NCBI GenBank assembly: GCA_037783545.1
Contig: JBBELK010000946.1
Location: forward strand, 62,001 to 126,000
DNA length: 64,000 nucleotides
Reading direction: 5' to 3'
DNA from: Henricia sp. BOLD:AAB3569
Taxonomy: Eukaryota > Echinodermata > Asteroidea > Spinulosida > Echinasteridae
How positions within the stretch are numbered: position 1 is the stretch's first letter; every line of letters starts with the position of its first letter. The notes beneath the pieces are model-generated. The model saw only the letters and a program-made list of their open reading frames with translations. It made no database searches and had not been told where the DNA came from. The position numbers and the translations under genes are program-made. Below, piece after piece: positions 11,462 to 23,033 of this stretch.

Positions 11462-14400
11462 CAAACGTATAGTAAATCGCGAGTAAATGTACCATGGTTG
11501 GGGTCGAAAGCAACCCTTTCTTTCTCGTCAAGAGATTGTAAGTTCAATGATCTCAACAACTCAGTCGCGGCATAAACATCGTATCGTAAACACGTCTACA
11601 TGCGCGTTTTCACACCCAACACATGCATGAACCATGTGGGCTCATGGTGCACGGTGTGTCACTCACAAAATACTTAAATTAAGTGAAAATACAGAATTGT
11701 TGATCGTGGATGTCAGGTGAAAACAAACTGGAAAGTTGTGACAATAGTTCATTGTTTGGATAAAACCTATGAAAACAAAAGCAGGTTGATGAAATTTCGT
11801 CACGATTCGTGTCTGATTAGAAAACAATATGCGGCGATTTCGGACCGAGAACGACCAATTATTGTACACACACAAGCGAATGGCGATGGCGGTGACTAAG
11901 CGTGGCACTGCATGGTGACTAACTGGAGATGAACGATAACTGGAGATGAATTTATTTAAATGCAGACCCCTTTTTTTTTTACAAGGGAACCATCAAGTGA
12001 ACTGCACTATAGGCCGCTTACTACCGTGGTTTCCCGTGCAGTATCATATATGGCTACTGTACAAACCATAGGACAGTGGCTTTGTATAATTTCTCAAAAA
12101 CATTGACACTGTTTTTCGTTGTTTTCTCGGAACGTAGATGAGGTACTGCTGAGCTGACTTATACAGGAGACGGTGCTGTTTTCCGATTGGAGTGGCTGCA
12201 ACACTATAATGCTTCATTTTGTTTCAAGTAACTTTTACTAGTTTTAGGAGTGTACAACCAACTTTATTGGGTACAATTTGGAAACATCTTTGATCTTTGA
12301 CAGAAATTACCTATTCGTACCTGAACTTGAGCTACACGTGTTCAAACTGGAAAAAAGCCTAGTAAGGATATTGGACGTGGACTTTTTAAGCGTCAAACGA
12401 AATATACAGTCATTGCGTTTTGAGTGTGGCACCTCGAAAAATTAAAAAAGTTTTTTGAATTGATAATTTTCTAGAAACATAAAAGTTATTCGCTTTTCAA
12501 ATGAAAAAAAAATCGACCAACGTTTAGTTATCGAACAATACTGCCAATATTTCAAATTATTGGCAGTCCGCCAATAATTCAAGGCGTATACTTGCCCAAG
12601 TCTCACCTCCTGTGCTCGGTCTGCAACGCGCAGCGCACAGAGCGCCCTCCGGATCGGTGGCGTGTCCAATATTTTTGTTCTGTTTCCTCTGTCTCGGCTA
12701 GTCTTCCGAGACAAAAGAAGAGGTTCGACAGGCTGCACGCACCGCATCACAGACCAGGGGAAGTCAGACCTGGCCAAGTCTAGGCAAGGCGCAACAAACA
12801 AACAAACAAAACGGCGTAACAAAACAGCGGTTTTGTTAACAGGGTTGCCGATGTAAAATACAAAGTATGATGTGTTCTGTCGTTAAAATAAAGTAAATGC
12901 TTTTAAAATTCGTTAGGAGAAAAAAAATCCAAATTTGCTGAAAACCACAGACTGTATTAAGTTCTAGAAAGGTCGGTAGTACACAATGGTCTGTGGAAAG
13001 TGCCGACTACCTCATTGCCTTTATTCTCGCTTATGTTACAATTTATGCATCACCGTCCATAACCTCACCTAGATTCCCCCATAACCAGCCCTATCGTTAC
13101 CTCAGATTTCAACAATTCCCCGTAAAATCTCAAACATCCATTCACGTGTCACGGGCGTCACGGCCAAGGTTACTGTGTCTATGGTTGCACAATCCCAAAC
13201 CCCGAGGCTACGTTTATCATTTCATAAATTGAACCAGTCAGGAATTCTGTACTTTCAGTTTGCGACACTTTCGACCTCTTTCCTTTTCGATCTGGGTGAG
13301 GTTTGTCACAATTAACCCGGGGGAAATTTCAAAAAGCTTTTATACAAAATTTAGTGAATATATTGTGCCCTGTGGCATGCCTGGCGTCTTATAGACAAAC
13401 ATTTTGTTGGCAGAAAAGTGTAAACATTGCACGGTTGTCGCGAATATCAGCCAGGAAAATATAATGGAAACGACAGTAACTGACATCATTGGCCAACTTT
13501 TAAAAATGCGATTTGATATGCTACTAATTTTTCCCAATAGAATTGGAAATAATTATCGTCTTTATATATATATTTTTTGTTTACAGACAACAGGCCGAGA
13601 TTTCGGGGAAAAAAGATTGTCGTTACTTTAGAAAAAACAATTAGATGTTTCCTTCGATGAAAACTGGAGAATGTAGTCTTTAAAAAAATAGTAAAATTAT
13701 GTGTAGGCCTACAACAAAGACGAATGTTTCTAATCCTTCGGCGTGTCGTCTCTGTAAGAAGTATCGCGTAGAGATAATTTGTGCAAGAGTGCTAGAAATG
13801 AAGGTTAATGATTGCCAGTGTATAAGCGTACCGGTACATGTTAAACCTCTTTCTAATGAAGCCCCTTTATCAAAATATGAGCGCCATACAAATTGGTACG
13901 TATACATTGCCGAAGGTGGACAACACTGTTCACCAAAACGGTAACCTTATATAAACCTTCATAGTATAATCGAAATGCATCGTTTATTCTGAAAATAAAG
14001 TTCTGTTACCTTGCTGTATAGGGTTTATGAAATGAAGAAAGATGGCTCGGTGAAACATGAAAAGAAACTTGATGTATAGATAGATGGAGTCTGATCGACT
14101 GTTTGCCAGAGCTTATGCTGGTCTTAGCTGCCCGGAGCCAACGCATAATAATCTTGACGTTGTTGACGCCTGTAGCAGTTCCCGTGATCTATTCCCTCCG
14201 AATACAATGTGAATGCAATGATTAGGTAAAATGTAACAAAAGCTCGAACGTCGAACAAGAAGGAAACCGTAGACAGTTGTACTATGACTAAAAACCAGGC
14301 CAGACAATCAATGTTTTCAGCATTGATTTTACAAACAAAGGGTGCTTGTTGTCTGCGAACTTTCTATGTCTCTAAACTTTGAACGGCCTGGCTGATAGCC

Positions 14401-14783
14401 GTCGTAACCTATCATCTTCACGAAAGAAAACAGCCGCGAGGAAAACCAAACAAGCTTAAAACTAGAATATTCACATATTTTCAACGCCAATCAATAGACG
14501 GTATTATATAGACCATAATTCACGCCGAGAAGAGAATTTCAACCGTGTTCCATTAGTCTTAACCTTGAAAAAGTGCTATGCGTCCCAATCTTGACAGCGA
14601 GATTTGGAACGCATAGCTGGCTCCTTTACAATCAGCAGTTTGCATCTTATAGAACTGATTCAGGGGACACGATTGGATTGTCTTTCGGCGTGAATAGCAG
14701 GCACTTTGGCTGTATAACTCCCATGGTAATTAAAAGCATCATGGAAGAATCATCCTTCAAGTTGAGAGATGCATGGAACAGAA
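11462..14783. other. Gene-free stretch, nothing recognised
   Basis: Only short open frames without recognisable domains or plausible splice context. A more GC-rich patch at 12590-12800 ends in a (CAAA)n run and could be an old SINE, but I could not see Pol III boxes. Confidence 0.5.
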
Positions 14784-15081
14784 ACATTAGATGCACGTAT
14801 AACGCAAACGTGAACGCGAAATGCTTTCAGCACTGGTCATATCATAGATCTTAGAACCCAGTTTCGAATTTTTGTCACGGCAAAACAGTTATCTTGCCAC
14901 GAAAGTCACATTTGTGGATTTTTGTTTTCGTCTTCATGCTCAAACTCAAAGCATTTCGCGTTTACGTTCGCGTTTACGTTCGCGTTTACGTTCGCGTTTA
15001 CGTTCGCGTTTACGTTCGCGTTTACGTTCGCGTTTACGTTCGCGTTTACGTTCGCGTTTTACGTGCATCTAAACCTCCCTA
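14784..15081. mobile_element. Fold-back element copy 1 with an expanded arm
   Basis: Left arm begins ATTAGATGCACGTATAACGC; right arm ends GTTTTACGTGCATCTAAACC. The same arms bound a second copy at 18239-18477. The ends are inverted repeats and no coding sequence lies inside, so it is a non-autonomous (MITE-like) DNA element. The right arm has been expanded by a 12 bp tandem repeat. Confidence 0.8.
14957..15062. repeat. 12 bp minisatellite (CGCGTTTACGTT)n
   Basis: Eight perfect 12 bp units plus a partial ninth. The unit matches the arm sequence of the surrounding fold-back element, which in copy 2 contains only one or two such steps. The array therefore seems to have grown from the element's terminal repeat. 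Confidence 0.95.
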
Positions 15082-16999
15082 AAATAAGATAGCACGCCTT
15101 TAATAACTCTGGTTCAAATGGTCGTGTGGTGGGTCGTTTCACAATCCAAATAAACATAGCGGTCTGATTCACTGCATAACCGCTGTCCACAAAGGTAAAC
15201 AAACCGAAGTCAACTATTGAGTAACAGATATTGTGTGTAACAGTAACCTTGTTTAGGAGACCCATGAATCTCAATATTTTCCCTTTTACAACCAGGACAG
15301 AGATCCCAGATGACCGTCGGATGACATTGATAAGAGAGATCCAGGCCCTGAAGAAACCCCGGGTCTGATGAAGAAACTCCCGGCCGTGAACCGATGCGTC
15401 ACACGACCAGCACCGGCAGCAGACGTATCTGCACTTAATATTGCTCCTCTGAGAATTTCAGGACGGACTTGAGAACATGAACCACAAACAAATGACCTCT
15501 ATTTTATATTTGGACACATCTTGCGCAGGCCAGTCGCTATAGTGGTGTATAGAGCGAGCGGGTGTCAGACCTTGGGCGGCCTGCTGGCAGATCCTTGCAC
15601 CGAGCTCATTAATTTATTTTCCACATCCTCGACAAATCCGAGGATAAAGCTAAGGAAGCTTAAGAAAGCCCCAAATCTAAAATGTGGTTAAAAAAAACAA
15701 GACTGAGGGGTTTGCAACTCGGATTTTTTTGATGAAAAGAAGGCTGAAAAGTGCTCTATTTGGCAGGGAGAATAATGTTCAGACATAGCCGGGTTGTGCT
15801 GATTTTAAATAATTCCCTACACAAGGCCATGTCCTGAAAGAATTTGGAATTTATTTTAAGAAGTTGGAATACATTTATTATTGTTGTCGATTGACATTTA
15901 TTTATGCGGTCACTGCGATCCACACTGCATCATCCTAACCCTTCGGCAAAGGATTGAGATTTTATACAGGATGATTTACCGGCTTTTTGGAAGGACAGTT
16001 GGAGAGGAAATTATCTCCACTGTAAAGAGTTAATAAGACATATACTACGAGGCGCAGTAATCGTAAGACATTCTAATCTAAGAAAGCTCGAGAAACGGAG
16101 GTCAATTTCGCATGATTTATTTGTTAAACGGCAACGCCGCACTGGCAAAAATTCCACAAAATATTGACGATCACGCACTTCATAAACATTTGGACAACGG
16201 GTGAACAGCCGATTCCGTTATGGTTGTCTCCCGGTTTACCTGATTAAACAAATGGTAACTGATGCTATCCAGCTGTCACCAAGATATTATTGGTCCATGT
16301 TTATAAATCGGGAAGGTTGGGGATCACTACGTACTACGTCATATGCAAAGGTCATTATGGGTCAAAAATAACATTTCAAGATTGAAAATGTTCAGGACTG
16401 GAAACACTGCTACAAACGGCGTTATCTCCATTGTACCTGTCTATTGTCAGCCCAGTACCTCATCTACGTTCCGAGAACGAAATGTTGTGTCCATGCTTTC
16501 AAGAAATTGTTCGAAGCCACCGTCCTATTTAGGCTGGTTCCATTAAGTTATAATGCACAGAAAACTAGGTCATATAATACCATGTGGTAGTCAGGGGCTT
16601 GGTTTCGTTCACAGGAGGTGCCAGTGCACCGTACGCATTAATATAATTTCGTCTTCAATTGTCGTTTTCTTATCAAAGATATCTCGTGTGGAATCATTGC
16701 ATTGGACAGTTGGAACTAATCTTCCTTTTGAGTAAGATTTTCTGGTCATTAATGGTTGATGAAAAGTTTGGGACACTGCATTAAGGTTTTAACATTAATA
16801 ATTATGCACTGATCACTGCTTACGGACTGATGATGCAAACGAAGTTAAACGGAAACTGACAATTATTGAACTGGGAGCTCAAAATCGTCAAACCTGAATG
16901 TTACATAATATTTGGAGATGCATGGATTTAGTTTGCATTCCCTAGTCCCTCTTACGCAATACCACCCCCATCTCCCACCCCCATCTATAACCAAAAACA
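15082..16999. other. Gene-free stretch, nothing recognised
   Basis: No open frame with a recognisable domain on either strand and no clear repeat structure by eye. Confidence 0.4.
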
Positions 17000-17169
17000 A
17001 TAGACTACTAAAGTGTGACGTCGGTTGCCATGGTTTTTTGGGTCTAAACATTCGCTGGTAATCTGAAACGTCCATTGGTATAGCGCAGGGAAACAGTTCA
17101 CTGGTTTTAGTGTAGACCCAAAAACCATGGCAACACACAAAGGGTGACGTTTTCACTTTAGTAGTCTAT
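17000..17169. mobile_element. Fold-back MITE, TAGACTACTAAAGTG family, copy 1
   Basis: Imperfect palindrome with ends TAGACTACTAAAGTG and CACTTTAGTAGTCTA and inner arms around TTGCCATGGTTTTTGGGTCTA. It has no coding capacity. A diverged second copy lies at 37744-37900. A TA target duplication would fit the ends. Confidence 0.8.
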
Positions 17170-18238
17170 TATGAAAGCGATTAAACCAATGAGAAAACTT
17201 GCACTTACCTAAATCCTGCAACGATTCTTACGTCGCTAGAAGCTGCCCATCATGTCGTCTTTTCATCTTGAGCCAACAATCGAAATAATCCAGGAAAACT
17301 GGCGGTCTCTCCAATTCCAAATGTTCCGTTACGTGGGACTTGAAATCCCAACTAAAAGAAACATTTATCACGTACGAAAAATACCTTCCACGTACGCTTC
17401 AGAACGAAACAAATGAATTAAAAGACCACGTTGGAAGTTCTGGCAGGGTTATCCATTTCCAGCAAGCGTGAGCCTGGTTTAAGATGGTGTCAACTTCTGG
17501 AGTGCGTGATGACGAACTGCGAAACTATGGAGATGTATGTTGCATTTATCCACGTACATTTAGGTGCGTGCGAATGTTATTTAACATCGCAAACAGTTTG
17601 ACAAAGTACAATCCACGGCCGCTGCGTGCCTGATGAAAGAATTACACGATCTGAAATGAAATGTGAAAGAAAGTCCACCGCCAAATCCAACTTGACGTCC
17701 CTCGGTGGCGTGGCGCACCGTATCACGTTGCGATAATCATTTCTCCCCCGCTCTGCTTGACACAATAGTCGTTTTATCTCCAACTTGCGCAATTCAACAG
17801 CAAAAAATGTTCGAAATAAAGAGAGTTGTAACAAAGGCCGTGCTTTCCTGTCAACATGCAGAAAAAGCGCACCAAAACATGACCACGATTTGAAATCACC
17901 TATGCATAGCCGTATATAGATGTAGGATTGTGGCATCACACCGCGTCAGCTCACAACAAACTCAGATAATACTCCCTCTCGACGAAATAAAAAGTGCACA
18001 TATTAAGTTCCGTTTGGAAATCCTGATGTTGAACGACTGTAAAGTGTGCCCACGGGAACACCTGCCTGGATGTGGCCATGTGGCATGACAGATGGAAACA
18101 GTTATCATATTGAGTCAACTATTACAAGGTCAATGTTCTCATCTGTGTCCAAAATGCTGCAAGGGCCATTTGCCGATTACACCTATAGCGCCACCAAGCG
18201 TCATAAGGCCGAAAGTCTCCCGGTGATGTAAACATATT
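17170..18238. other. Gene-free stretch, nothing recognised
   Basis: Short frames only; none shows a domain or neighbouring exon that would support a gene. Confidence 0.4.
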
Positions 18239-18477
18239 AGGAAGGTTTAGATGCACGTAAAACGCGAACGTGAAATGCTTTGAACACTTGGTCATTATTC
18301 TAAGAAGATCTTAGAACAGATGAAAACAAAAACCTACATCTTTGACTCTCGTGGCGAGATAAAACTTTTGATGTGACAAAGATTCGAGCCCGAGTTCTAA
18401 GACCTCCTCATGAGGTGACCGGTGCTGAAAGAATTTCGCGTTCACATTCGCGTTTTACGTGCATCTAAACCTCCCTA
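18239..18477. mobile_element. Fold-back MITE, copy 2 of the 14784-15081 family
   Basis: Left arm GGTTTAGATGCACGTAAAAC and right arm GTTTTACGTGCATCTAAACC are inverted copies of each other. The interior is non-coding. Comparison with copy 1 shows the ancestral, unexpanded arm. Confidence 0.85.
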
Positions 18478-19013
18478 TTGTCAGTCCAAATGAAAAGACG
18501 TGTGACGTAACACAAGGGCTCAGGATCTAAAACGAGACTGCCAGTGCTAATTTGACAAATTTGTCAATGTGTCAGAAACATGGACGAAAAAAGTCGATCT
18601 GAATTTAGCCATTGTATGAGACAAAACTAAATGCATCTTATAAGTTGTCATTCCGTCACGCCTCCGAGAAGAATCACGTTATTTAAATTATTTCACATAG
18701 ATCAAGCCTTTCCTCTTGCCCGAAGACACTGTTTTTGCTTGGTAATAAACATCATGGTTTAAACATAAACCTGGCGTAAACGAAACACTGATTTACGTAA
18801 AGCGCGTCTGCCTTTCGTCAACTTGTAAAAGTCGGCGCCGGCAATTTGTAAACAACGGATGGATGGATGGATAAAACTATCGTCGACTAATTGAAGCAAA
18901 ATGTATGTAGATTCTTATAAAGTCTTCTGTTCAAAGCCGCCAAACACGTTTCAAACATCCCTATCGTTTTGTGTACATGCAATGTAAACGCTATCCAGAC
19001 TGTCCGCTTCCAA

Positions 19014-19292
19014 CAGCCGATTTCACGCTCTGCGTAAGCCCACTTACGCAGTTTTATTTCGTAAAGCGGGCCTCCCACTGTGCGATTTTCGCTACGAAAT
19101 AGGTACGATTGGCTACGATTTGGTACGATTATGTATACACTCTACACACAATCGTACCAAATCGTAGCTAATCGTACCTAATTCGTGGCCAAAATCGCAC
19201 AGTGGGAGGCCCGCTTAAGTTGCGCAACATTCCTGCGATAATTATATGCAAACTATGGGGGAGCCTACGCACTTTTTCGTGAAATCGGCTGC
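19014..19292. mobile_element. Fold-back element with CAGCCGATTTCACG ends, carrying a nested MITE
   Basis: Ends CAGCCGATTTCACG at the left and CGTGAAATCGGCTGC at the right. A second, independent palindrome (19064-19216) sits inside it, so this is a nested insertion. The same ends bound a larger copy at 48774-49308, and one end survives at 58845-58912. Confidence 0.75.
19064..19216. mobile_element. AAGCGGGCCTCCCAC fold-back MITE, copy 1
   Basis: Near-perfect palindrome of about 150 bp. The ends AAGCGGGCCTCCCACTGTGC are repeated in inverse, and the arms contain repeated GGTACGAT steps. It is nested in the element at 19014-19292. Confidence 0.9.
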
Positions 19293-19742
19293 ATATGGCT
19301 TAAAACTTAGTCACGTGGTGGTAGAGACGCCGGGAAAAATGTAAGGAATGTTGCATTTAAAAAAAATGAAATCGGCAAATTCTTGATCAATCGGCAACTT
19401 CAAACCATGTCACATAACCCAAAATCTTTACTCCACTTTCTTGAAGTTATCATTGCAGTTTGGAAGCGTTCCAGCTTTCAAAGTTGACATCGATTTCAAG
19501 TCAAACAACACGTTCTGCCGGTCATGCTCTTCATTCGAAGATAAATCTTAACTTTCAGCTATCAACTTTAAAGAACACAGCAGACACCAGTCATGCGAGT
19601 ACCAAGAAGAAACTTCGAAACCGCAGCATTATTAACATTTCATGTTACTTTCTTATTTGAAGCTTATAGCTTACCAACGTTTAGCCAAGACAGAAACTAC
19701 ATAGGAAACAGTCTCTGATTCACAACCGTGTCACTTATTCTA

Positions 19743-19880
19743 AAGCGGGCCTCCCACTGTGCGATTTTTTTAACGAATTTCCTACGATTGGGTACGATTT
19801 GGTACGATTGTAGAGTCTATAGGCAGTCTCCGATAATCGTACCAATTCGTGGCGAAAATCGCACAGTGGGAGGCCCGCTT
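19743..19880. mobile_element. AAGCGGGCCTCCCAC fold-back MITE, copy 2
   Basis: Same ends and GGTACGAT-rich arms as copy 1, with a different central loop. Confidence 0.9.
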
Positions 19881-19975
19881 GAGCAATCTGAACTTATGAA
19901 TAAATTCAACGAACCTGCCACAAAACACGCCTACAAACAGCAACAAAATATGCAATTTTTTCCTTAAGCGGGCCT

Positions 19976-20117
19976 CCCACTGTGCGATTTTTGCCACGAA
20001 ATTCCAACGATTAGGTACGATTTGGTGAGATGACCAGAGACTGTCTATAGACTCTATACACAATCGTACCTAATCGTTGGAAATTCGTGGCAAAAACGCA
20101 CAATGGGACGCCCGCTT
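19976..20117. mobile_element. AAGCGGGCCTCCCAC fold-back MITE, copy 3
   Basis: Same family. The right end is slightly diverged compared with the other two copies. Three copies fall within 1.1 kb. Confidence 0.9.
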
Positions 20118-20892
20118 TACTCATGTACACTTCTGACAATAACTTATAGGATATTGTGGGGTGTATGCAGATATTTTATTGAGGGTATGTATTCCGCTTA
20201 AATGATTCTGTATATGATTAGACAACGGTATCTGCATGACAGACACACCTTGTCACAGGAATAAGTGAAAACAGTCATTTAAAAAAAAAAATCTAAAATT
20301 GAACCACACCAATATTAAACTTTATACTGTGAGTAGTGTATACAGCAGATATATAGCAGGCGTATAGTGTATGGTAACAACTGCAACAACCCTTTAATTC
20401 AAACCAGTCTGACTGAAACATGTATGGTCAATGGGAAGAAACGTGAACAACTTTATAAATGCGTTCATTATCACAAAACAAGGCTTCAATCTATCCCTCA
20501 ATTCCTAATCCACATCTCTGGTAACACTTGTTGTAATTTCATCAAACACTATGATTATACCAGTACAATTGGAAAGATTCTGCGGATAATATATTTCAAA
20601 ATATCTTTGCAAAACCACTTTTTTTCTTCTTTTTGCGGCGTAACAATTGATCAAAAGGGAATAAAGTTTATTTTTAACTTTATAACTTGGTCGACTGACG
20701 AATGTTGCCATCTCCTAAAATGTTAACACCAACTTTAACTACAAATAAGAGTTCATTTGTAGAAACATAAATCCATTTCAAGTACCTCAAGATTTTCTAT
20801 TATGCTTTTCAGAAAATATCCTTCAAAATGCAACAACGAAGCATTCAATCTGCACATAACAAGAAACTTGCTTTTCCTAATTTGATACATGA
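20118..20892. other. Gene-free stretch, nothing recognised
   Basis: AT-rich sequence without a supported gene or clear repeat. Confidence 0.4.
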
Positions 20893-21175
20893 GTCTTTCC
20901 ACGGTAAAGGGAGCATTTTGGCAACACAGATCATATTTTCCAGAAAATATACGCTCGTAACCGAGACGGCTTTAAAGTGTCTGTCCCATTTACAAACATA
21001 AATTGGACATTTGTACACAGGGTTTTTAGAAAGGAATGTTGTCACACTATTTGTAACCCTTTTTGGGACTAAGTTATCTCTTCAGAACAACAAACTTATT
21101 TCTTTTATTTTGAGACCAGACAAAGGTATCTTCCTCGAAAATATGGTCTGTCTTGCCAAAATGCCCTCTTTACTC
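20893..21175. mobile_element. Long-armed fold-back element, GTCTTTCCACGGTAAAGG family, copy 1
   Basis: The left arm, starting GTCTTTCCACGGTAAAGG and continuing with GCATTTTGGCAACACAG, is mirrored near 21140-21175. Homologous to 35011-35370, which is better preserved. Confidence 0.8.
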
Positions 21176-21595
21176 TTTTATTTACATTGTTTTTTTTTTT
21201 TTTAAAGACACAACAAAAAATATTGAGATACAAAAACAAAAATTAGTTTTTGCAAGTGAACTCTTTAAATAATACCCCTCATGCAGGTTGAAGCAGTTTT
21301 TCTCAAACCTTTTCAAATCAATATTTTCTTCCAACCCTTAATATTTGTCCTCCCTTGACCTTTTGCTTGAAATGAGCAATGTAACACGTGTTTACAAAAT
21401 AACAATAATAAAAAAAGAAATAAAAATGTTTGGTCTATTCCAAAAATATTCACACAAAAAATATGTTTATAAACTCTAGTATTTCTGGTCTGTATCCTAC
21501 TTAAAGAATCTGATGAAGTAAGGAAATGTTTACCATACAAAACATGGAGACCCATACACCAGTATGGGCCCCTTCGCTGGCTTGGCTTAAGATCT

Positions 21596-21968
21596 TAAGC
21601 CTCGTCTGCACTGGCAAACACTTGCAAACATTTTGTTTAGAAACATCACCAAACAGATACGTTTGCTGATTTTTTTCTGTGTGTCAAAATTCGCAAACAG
21701 AAGCAAACTTCTTGAACGGTCACTTGATCACAATTGGCTGGCTCTAATCACATGACCCGAAACTGGTTCTTGATTGGTTCAAACATAAAACATGAGCAAA
21801 CAGATGTTTGCCAATAGCTGCATGTCCAAACACCGGCAAACACGGTTTAGTGAAGTTTGTTGTTGTTTGCTAATGTTTTATGGGCTGTTCACAACTGCAA
21901 GCTTTTCTGAAAAACATGACCAAACTTCAAGTTTATATGAAATGTTTGCCGGTGTAGACCGGCTTTAA
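21596..21968. mobile_element. Inverted-repeat element with TTTGC-rich arms
   Basis: Left end TAAGCCTCGTCTGCACTGGC and right end GCCGGTGTAGACCGGCTTTA are imperfect inverted repeats. The interior has many AAACA/TTTGC steps and no coding frame. Likely a non-autonomous DNA element. Confidence 0.6.
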
Positions 21969-23033
21969 TAAACTAAACAACTCGACAAATCTTTTGTCAC
22001 TTAAACTTAGCATGATTTGACATTAATATTTATCTTTGTAACCGATACAAAAAACACAGTTTACAACATTTTTACATGCTTCACTGGCAAGAACAACAAA
22101 TATGTATACACTGTGAAGTTTTGAAGGCTCATTCCATCATTTGTAGAGGAAACGTTATGCAAAATACTGGAACAACAACATCACGTGTCTAACGAAGAAT
22201 GTTGGTAAACTAACAGGCAGGAATTTAAGCTGCATAGATGCAGGATGTTAAAGACAAAACCTTTAAAATCCATGCACGGGAAATGCTCGGAAAACGAGCG
22301 AGCATGCTAGTTTTTAAGAACCATCTTTAGTTGTTAATTTCACAAGAGAAAGGTACCACTTTGGATGAAACAAAATATATGGTCTTTGCTACCATTGTTA
22401 TCAACACTAAGTGAGATTTTTCTTGTCAACTCATGACAAAAATGTTGGGTCACTGCAAATGATACAATGGGCCTTTAAGAATATAATTGACATGAGGTCA
22501 AACATGTCATTACAAGAAAAATGTGGCCAAGAAATGCATGAATACTTCTGCTGTCAGAGCTGTCAAAATTACATCTCTTGAGAAACGGAAATTAAATAAA
22601 TGAGCATTATGCAACATCCTTGGAGATAAAGAAATTTCCTGGGAGAAAAATCTAAATTCAGACACCATTAAATCTGTGTCCATTTCTAATTCAGTAAGGA
22701 ACAGCATTGAATCTGGCATTCACGAAGGGATTGAGCAAATGTTAATCCCATAAACGGGCCTTGATAGAAACTCTGCCCAGTGACTGTTTGTACCAAAAAT
22801 CTGTGGGAATCTCCTCCAAATTATACTGTGCCATGATGTTTAGAGCCAATTACCATGACAACCCACGTCACACTTCGGCTGTCTATTGCAGACTAAGGTC
22901 TGAGCAAAAAGATTTTTACAAGGAAGACAAGAAGGCCTTCTCTCAATATTAGCTGGTAAAAGAATGGTAACAAAAGAACAAACCCTGAGTTGAACAGCTT
23001 CTTTGGTCTTCCGTTGTGTAGCGTCTGCGCCTT
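21969..23033. other. Region downstream of the Tudor gene; no second gene seen
   Basis: Holds the presumed 3' UTR and termination region of the minus-strand Tudor gene. Positions about 22845-22887 match the right end of the element at 26789-27198. I could not assign a polyadenylation signal with confidence. Confidence 0.4.

Noticed and set aside
14872-15082. Arg/Ser-repeat proteins (RLRSRLRSRLRS, VRVYVRVYVRVY)
   Set aside because: They arise from the 12 bp minisatellite in the MITE arm.
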